NCBI GenBank assembly: GCA_025024175.1
Contig: QCXZ01000064.1
Coordinates: 49,249,325-49,313,324 of the forward strand
Direction of reading: 5' to 3'
DNA length: 64,000 bases
Origin: Rhyzopertha dominica
Taxonomy: Eukaryota; Arthropoda; Insecta; Coleoptera; Bostrichidae
The translations under genes and the position numbers were made by a program. A model generated the notes under the pieces. The model was not told where the DNA came from. It saw only the letters and a list, made by a program, of their open reading frames with translations, and did not search any database. Below, piece by piece: positions 57,680 through 64,000 of the stretch; position 1 is the stretch's first letter; each line of letters begins with the position of its first letter.

Positions 57680-59770
57680 TTAGTGATTTTAATATGCCTA
57701 ACTTTAGTACAAACACTGTTAGTAGAATTACCACTGTCCTAACAAGCTTTATATCATTGTGCTATTTTATTTAACAATATAATAATGTCCCTAATATGTA
57801 TAATAAAATTCTCGATCTCGTTTTTTTTAATACCGCTCACTGTATTGTAGAAAGTGCACTTGCTTCACTTCTTACACAAGATTTGCATCATCCAGCTTTG
57901 GACATACATATGTATAAATTCCTTATCAACGTCAAATCTTCCCAGATTTTGTACAAACAAAACAACAGACTACAACTTTAAAATGGCTAATTTTTCGCTT
58001 CTTTACAATACTCTTCTTACAACAGATTGGACGCCATTATTTGATATTACAGACATCAATTTAGCATATACCAAATTTTACGATATACTCGATGGTGTGT
58101 TTGAGTTGTGTGTTCCTAAACTTTCTTCTTATCATCGTCGTCAATACCCGCTATGGTTTGATTCTGTAATTATCAAATGTATTCGTTTTAAACACAAAAT
58201 GTTTAAAAAATATAAGAAGCATAAAACAAACTTTTATCTTAATCTATTTAGACAGTATCGTAGTAGAAGCAAATCTTTAATTAATGCAGCATACAAAAAT
58301 TACTTATTACATACTGAAAATGCAGTCAATAATGATCCGCGCAAATTTTGGTCGTTTATTCAAAGGAAGAAAGGAAACACCAGAATTCTTGGCGTCATGC
58401 GCTTTAACGATCGTGAAATTTCAAATCCACAAGGCATTGTCAATTCTTTTGGCGTCTTTTTAATAGTGTTTTTCGTGAACCCGACCCTACTTAAAAACAA
58501 AAATCTATCCAACGTCTGTCTCCTTGAATCACTTTACTGAAAATGAAATTTTAAATGCACTAAAGAACTCTAATAATTCAATAACTGCTGGTGTAGATGG
58601 AATACCTAGTTTGCTTTTAAAAAAACTGTGACTCAATTTTTACAACTCCTCTGTATTATATTTTCAACCTTATACTTCAAACATCAAAGTTTCCAGAGCT
58701 CTGGAAGTCAACCTACGTATGTTCTATATTAAAAAAAGGTAACATCAATAATATTGAAAACTATCGGCCAATCTCACTCATCTGTAACTTTGCCAAAGTC
58801 TTCGAATCTTTAATGCATAAGAACATCGTCAAATGTAATAATAATTTTGTATCACCATTTCGGCATGGCTTTATGGCCAAGAGGTCCACTGTGACCAACT
58901 TGGCCTGTTTCAGCCAATTTGTTTCTGAAGTACTTGACTCTCAAGGTCAAGTTGACGTCATATTTACTGATTTTCGAAAGGCGTTTGATCGAATTGATCA
59001 TTACATTCTCCTAGCTAAATTGGAAGGGTTTGGTTGCACTTCTGCACTTATTCAACTGATTAAAAAAATATCTTATTGGGAGAGAAAATAGGGTTCGCTA
59101 TGCTAACTTTCTCTCTAACCCATTTTGACCAAACTTTGGGGTTCCTCAAGGATGCAATTTGGTCCCCTTCTATTTCTTCTATTTATCAACGACCTACCAG
59201 ACACATTAAATTGTTATAAATTATTGTTGCAGACGACCTTAAATTATTCACTAACATTTCTTCTTCAGACAACTGTTTGATCCTTCAAAACGACTTAAAT
59301 TCTTTAACAACGTGGTGTGATCTGAATAGACTAGATTTAAGTATTCCAAAATGCAATGTGCTTTCGTTCACTCGTAGACATAATATATTACTTTATCAAT
59401 ATCAAACCAATAATGAAGTTCTAAATAGAATCAATAAGTTTATGGATCTCGGGGTCGTGTTTGATCAAAAGTTTACGTTTAACGACCATATTTTAGATAT
59501 AATTGCAAAATATACAATTCTTATGGTTTCATTTATAGAAATTATAAGGAATTCGCTAATTTACATACTTTACAATTATTATATTGTTCTCTTATTCGTA
59601 CCAGGCTAGAATATACGGCGTTAATATGGTTTCCTATTTATTGATGTTATATAGATCATCTCGAATATATACTAAGAAAATTTCTTAAATTTTTGTCATT
59701 TTTAACGATGGTTTTTATCCGCCGAGAGGTAGTGAACACCAAATTCTTTAAGCAGGTTTAATTTTGATTC
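57680..59770 (+). pseudogene. APE-type LINE ORF2 relic (5'-truncated)
   Basis: It begins inside the apurinic endonuclease domain: SDFNMPNF (for GDFN), NKILDLVFFN, and SLLTQDLHHPALDI, the conserved D-HHP end. A linker follows with NNDPRKFWSFIQRKKGN (58333-58380). The reverse transcriptase then reads ENYRPISLICNFAKVFESLM, FTDFRKAFDRIDHYIL (first catalytic Asp), GVPQGCNLVPF, a decayed ADDLKLF, LNSLTTWCDLNRLDLSIPKC, DLGVVFDQKFTFNDHI, and CSLIRTRLEYTALIWFPY. The phrase KFLKFLSF ends it. At least six frame shifts or stops separate the blocks. The order is canonical for jockey/CR1-like LINEs. The 5' junction is at a TTTA microsatellite (about 57660-57682). Confidence 0.9.
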
Positions 59771-59944
59771 ACTGGAAACTCGTACTTGTATTATTGTGGC
59801 ATTTTTTATAATCTAGTTTACCATAATTTAGATTGTAGTTGGTTGCTGTGCCCCATCAGTCTGATACAATAGACAACTCATTGCTTAAGTCATGAAATGT
59901 TATTAGTTAAATTACAATTTCAGGGCGTTAGTGGTTTCTCACTT

Positions 59945-60600
59945 TTTTGGTTTCATGATGATTTATAGAAAAGGAGTCAAAGGGTGAAGCTTGATGGAAA
60001 TATTTCGCAGCCCGCTGCTTTGGATTCCGGTGTGCCGCAAAGTTCTATTTTGGGGCCTATCCTCTTTGTGATATATACGGCAGATTTTGAAAAGGTTGTA
60101 CGTTGTCCTACCAGTCGTGCAGGCAGTAAATCTTATAAATGATGACTTGAATAGAATGGTGAGCTGGTCCAAAAGTCATGGTTTAAAACTTTCTCGGTTA
60201 CATTCAGATCAAAAAGATGTACATTTGTTAAGGACTCAGTTTTACTGCATTTGGAGGGCTGTGTTATCCAAAACGTTCAGGCTATTAACATTTCGAAGGT
60301 TAATTTTGATTGTTTTCTAACCTTTAAAAATCATGCTTCGTTAGTTTCACAAGGTTCTTTCCTAGAACTTTGGATACTATACTGTTTCAAGAATATACTA
60401 ACAACAAATTGTAAAATTAAATTAACGAATGCTTTATTGCTGTCTAAGGTCGAGTATGGCAATGTAATTTACGGTCCATGTCTTTCTGCTGCAGAAGAAT
60501 ATAAGATCCAGAAAATGCAGAACGCTTGTTTGCGTTATTCGATATATCTAGGCGGGCACACATAACACCCTACATGAGGCACCGCAACTGGCTAAAAATT
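59945..60600 (+). pseudogene. Second LINE reverse transcriptase fragment
   Basis: A different LINE follows in the same orientation: RSQRVKLDGNISQPAALDSG, VPQSSILGPILFVIYTADFE (for PQGS), then, after a deletion of the YADD block, AVNLINDDLNRMVSWSKSHG, a short region TLKNHASLVSQ-like, and LLLSKVEYGNVIYGPCLSAA followed by IQKMQNACLR. The last part resembles 19730-19356 on the minus strand, so these two belong to one family. Frame shifts occur near 60130 and 60250. Confidence 0.85.
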
Positions 60601-62829
60601 GTATCATGCATTCAACCAAGACCTTAATTAAAAGACCTCAACAAATAATGAGACTGAAGTAGATGCTGAAAATGTGCATTATCAAGAGTCCAACAACGAT
60701 TAACTCGTAATAAATTCAGCTATGGTCTCATTATTTGTTTATTTGCTTCGGTTTAATTTAATTAATAATTAACTTGCATTTTCATAGGAATTTAACGATT
60801 AGTCTTATCGTAATTACTGAATAGAAACTTAAGTTACACATTTTAAGTTACCGACAAATGCAATTGTATGTTAATGTTTGAAATTCGGTCTCCACATATT
60901 CAGGTTTTTTATATTTATATATAGAGCTTTAACTTTTACATATATTATAAGTATTCGCGAGAGAGAATATCCTTGATATTCTCAGTTTTCAATATTTCCT
61001 TCAACTAAAAATAGCAACCTTTCGAGAGCTCAATATTCTACTGTCATCGTCACTAAGTAACTTATGCGGTAAAACCATTTTTGGGTATCGACCAACAAAA
61101 GTCGTGAATTTTAATGTCATTTAAAAGTATCTACTATAACGGTATTTGAATATCATTTATTGGAACAAAACTAGAATGCTAAGATTCACTGAAATAATAT
61201 GACGTTAGAGTTACGTAGGAAATTGGGATCCATAGCCTCGTCGAATTATGTCTCGAGTAAAACGAGCTATTAGAATTTCGTAGCGATGCAACGTCAGGAC
61301 ACTTACTGCATTCGATAACTGTTAATTTCTGGTTGTTTATTAGCTTGGATCCAACTTTTGGCATACTTCTCTAATTTTACTGCTGCGGAGAATAAACATG
61401 TTTTACTGCGTTTATTTCTGATGGTAAAGTGTAAATTTGACGAAATTATGACGATTAAGCGTTTATCATATTACTTGTCAAATGAGATAGTTGCTGTTTC
61501 CAGCAAGGACGGTAGGTCAAAATAAACCGCCAATCATAAATCGCCACCGCACATCACGGCGTCAAGCAATAACTCCCAGCTTCAATATCTGCTAAAATAA
61601 CTCAAACTGTTAATATTTTCCGTGACGTCGATAAATTTTTCGATTACCGCCCCACAACGCTGAATTTCCTGCGGGAATGGAAAATAATAACGCCACGAGG
61701 TAAATTAATTCGGTATCGTCATTACCGAGCCCCAGTTGGATTCTAAAAATGCGGCTCAGTGAATTATATTTGAGCAATGACATACCTTGATTACAAAATC
61801 GATACTCCACCTAGGAAAACTGACCGCACACCTGCGACGGGCAGGTAGTTTTCCGGCGCTGTGGAACAGGAAATGTCGGCCGGGAATCTCGCGAGCGTGA
61901 TGGGAAAGGTGCCCGGAAAACTGATTATACAAAAACCAGAAACTTTTTTTAGCTTGAGAATGGACATGGCAGGAAAAGGCTATTTATTGTTTTGTATAAG
62001 TTGTTCAACTTGGAGTTGCTTACTGTACAAAGTTTCAAAAAGATTGCTGTATAAGAGCTGAAAAGGAAGTATTGAGCTACATTAAACATGTTTTTACTTC
62101 TGCGTTTATTTCCTTATACCCCAATTTTTATCAAGTTAAGTCAATCCTTTGTAATTACAGAACAATAAACCTTTATTCCTATTTATATATGAATTAAATG
62201 GTTTATTACATATTAACTACATATTAATTTAAGGAAGAAGTAGAAGTAATTCGTTAATGGTCACACAAGTTAGCTCGAAATATGTGGTATTTTATACAAT
62301 TTCTTATTTGATCCCGGTGCATGATGCGCTGTTAGAATGCTTGGCTAAAATTTCTCTGTTAAAACTATAACAGTGCATACTAATTAATTAACATACAGAA
62401 TAATGCCTCATATAAAGTAATAGACACCAATTTTCATTTGCTTTTCCGTATTGAATTTTTTTTATTTTTCTTAAGCGCTAAACTGTTTCTAAACGTCTTG
62501 TTTTCTCCTCACGATCTCTGTGTGGCTCAAGTTAGTGCAAGCTGAACATGAAAAGGTAACAAAAGTTTAATAGCTGTTGCTTTGATTTCTTCTTATGGGA
62601 ACACGTATTCGTAGTTAGCCCAAAGTCATTGGCGGCTACGGCAATCGCTGAAAAACAATGTCTATGCTATATCATGTTTTGTTGGCAACAGGTCAGAGGA
62701 TCTCACAGAGTTCTCCAAAAACATCTAAGTCAGTTTCTAAAAAATCCATGGATTGTATACGGTCTTATATTATATTAAAAAAATGTTTGAGAGATTCCAA
62801 TTTATGATATAGCAACAGGCAGTAGAGTT

Positions 62830-63150
62830 TCAACAATGTACCATCAGGCACATCAGCACATCTAGTGAACACCAAGGATGACCTACTTCCAAGACATACC
62901 AGTGCCTCATGTCATGATACATGGGGGCATTATCTAAGTGGTGTTCTAAGGCAAACTCTACATTTTTCATATCGTCGCAAAACCATCTAACACTTCTACG
63001 CCTATGCAATCTAGCTTGACACCATTCTAGGCGATGATTTTCGTGGAGTGGAAACAGCTGTAGCACCCAAAACGGACAACATACTGTATGTTCTTTGTAC
63101 AGCTGGGCTGACGAGAATTTGCAGTTGAGTTTGTCCCGTTCATGGTTCAT
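62830..63150 (-). pseudogene. Tc1-like transposase fragment
   Basis: The minus-strand frame contains FSSAQLYKEHTVCC (weak), then HENHRLEWCQARLHRRRSVR and WFCDDMKNVEFALE. The HRxxRLEWCQARxHWRRSxW block is characteristic of Tc1/Tc3 transposases, just before the first catalytic Asp (VVFSDESRF). Here the segment after RSVRW is altered and the SDES motif cannot be found. About 100 codons remain. The DNA-binding part and the rest of the DDE domain are missing. Confidence 0.6.
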
Positions 63151-63499
63151 GGTTGCACACTAGACACAAAGGGCTTGTGTGAAATTCATTCGCATGCAAT
63201 CTCCCGCAGTTCAAACGTCAAGGACCGGGTCTAGTACATCTAGTTTCCTACATAAATAGAGCAGCAGTTAGGCATAAATTTGTTATACCTCCGAAAATCC
63301 TTCGAATCGGATTTTCCTGGAAAGCGCATACAGGTAAGAAATTATATAGGAAAGGTAAATGTAACTATAAAACTTTTATGAATCTTCGAAATGTTATCTT
63401 TAGGACAACTTCTTTGTTTGCTTCTAAACTTAGTTGCATTAGATTGCATTTCACGTTGTGGTTTGTGGAGTGTTTTGATGAACATTTTTTTCAGTTAAA

Positions 63500-64000
63500 A
63501 GGCAAATCCGTTCCTAACAAACCCGCGAAGTTGCTGCTAACGTGTTGCACTGTTTGAAAGGCCTTGCTTCCAAGTATAACGAAATTAATACATTCCAGCA
63601 ACTGCAGAAGTCAGTTGTAACTGCAATTGGAGTAAGTCTACGATCAAGTTTGGATGATATTGATCGGGGTGTTTTAAAAAGGTGCACTGCAAATTTTTAC
63701 ATTACTGAGAAGAAGGTACCGACAGTAAAACGTATTCCTAAAAAGATCACTGATGAGAATGGATATACTGGGAAGTTATCAGTTATCGTAAGTTAAAACG
63801 AAGACAAACCCCAAATTCTTAGTGAAGAAGCTCGTTCAAAGCTCTAAGCTTAAATTATCTTTGACAAATCAATCGGTATTCCATTATTTGCGTAATTATC
63901 AAAAAGCCTCTAGTAAGACCAGTTACGATGATTCGACCAGTTTCTAAAGGACAGCGCCTCATAATTTTAAGCGCTGGAAATGAAAAAGGATTCCTGCAAA
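63500..64000 (+). pseudogene. IS630/Tc1-mariner-like transposase, N-terminal part running off the window
   Basis: The frame 63542-63796 shows REVAANVLHCLKGLASKYNE-like sequence (its first residues lie just upstream), then VVTAIGVSLRSSLDDIDRGV (HTH region), LKRCTANFYITEKKVPTVKR and a linker. This is the N-terminal helix-turn-helix layout of the same transposase group as 29485 and 54970. After a deletion the end of the window reads IRPVSKGQRLIILSAGNEKG. This is the KGxRxIxxHAGxxxGF block of the DDE domain; His is replaced by Ser. The element continues beyond the window, where the LNPIEMIWGQLK-type end is expected. Confidence 0.75.

Larger units (their letters stand above)
57273..64000 (+). other. 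Intron after the second EGF exon, partial
   Basis: It starts gtaagt and contains two LINE fragments, a Tc1-like fragment and an IS630-like relic. The stretch 60600-62800 holds no recognised element. Its 61500-61960 part is GC-balanced, with ATTACCGAGCCCC and similar words, and could be conserved non-coding DNA. Confidence 0.6.

Overview
This window looks like intronic DNA of a large, transposon-rich insect genome, most likely a beetle. The base composition is AT-rich and introns run to tens of kilobases. Insect-type mobile elements are present in many decayed, nested copies: hAT, Tc1/mariner-IS630, ISL2EU, PIF/Harbinger-like MITEs, APE-type LINEs and Penelope. Two short arrays of TCAGG, the telomere repeat of many beetles, point to Coleoptera. 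This placement is inference. There are no bacterial features, and almost every open reading frame is either a shadow or a transposon relic.

Only one host gene can be supported. Two plus-strand exons, 42286-42402 and 56928-57272, have consensus splice sites and matching phase 1 at every boundary. They encode an EGF-like domain, then an acidic linker with N-glycosylation sequons, then a second EGF-like domain. They belong to a secreted or cell-surface extracellular-matrix protein. An EGF/laminin-G protein of the eyes-shut/pikachurin kind is my best guess, but the laminin-G part is not in the window. The exons are separated by a 14.5 kb intron. More than 42 kb upstream and 6.7 kb downstream contain no other recognisable exon. 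A TATA-like core promoter near 1050-1090 could belong to this or another gene.

Layout. 1-4.9 kb: candidate promoter, then a 1.2 kb repeat (copy A). 5.2-6.5 kb and 8.25-10.27 kb: two non-autonomous DNA elements with terminal inverted repeats and 8 bp target duplications. 14.1 kb: TCAGG array. 15.2-16.5 kb: copy B of the first repeat, inverted, carrying a nested 187 bp palindrome with a hammerhead-ribozyme core. 19.0-19.8 kb: LINE 3' end. 20.0-20.6 and 30.9-31.4 kb: members of a palindromic element family with 12-13 bp target duplications, with diverged relatives near 40.0 and 51.2 kb. 23.0-25.3 kb: ISL2EU relic (DDE_Tnp_4 transposase facing a YqaJ nuclease) with a nested hAT MITE. 27.4-29.2 kb: LINE split by a palindromic Penelope copy. 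29.5-30.5, 45.1-45.8, 55.0-56.1 and 63.5-64.0 kb: IS630/Tc1-like transposase relics. 34.7-37.7 kb: hAT (DUF4371) transposase relic split by a 2.2 kb element. 46.8-47.05 kb: palindrome with tRNA-like arms. 51.7-52.7 kb: hAT element with a dimerisation-domain relic. 57.7-60.6 kb: two LINE fragments. 62.8-63.15 kb: Tc1-like transposase fragment.

The most unusual items are the hammerhead core inside an inverted-repeat element, the palindromic family with long target duplications, and the inverted Penelope copy with its own hammerhead-like end.
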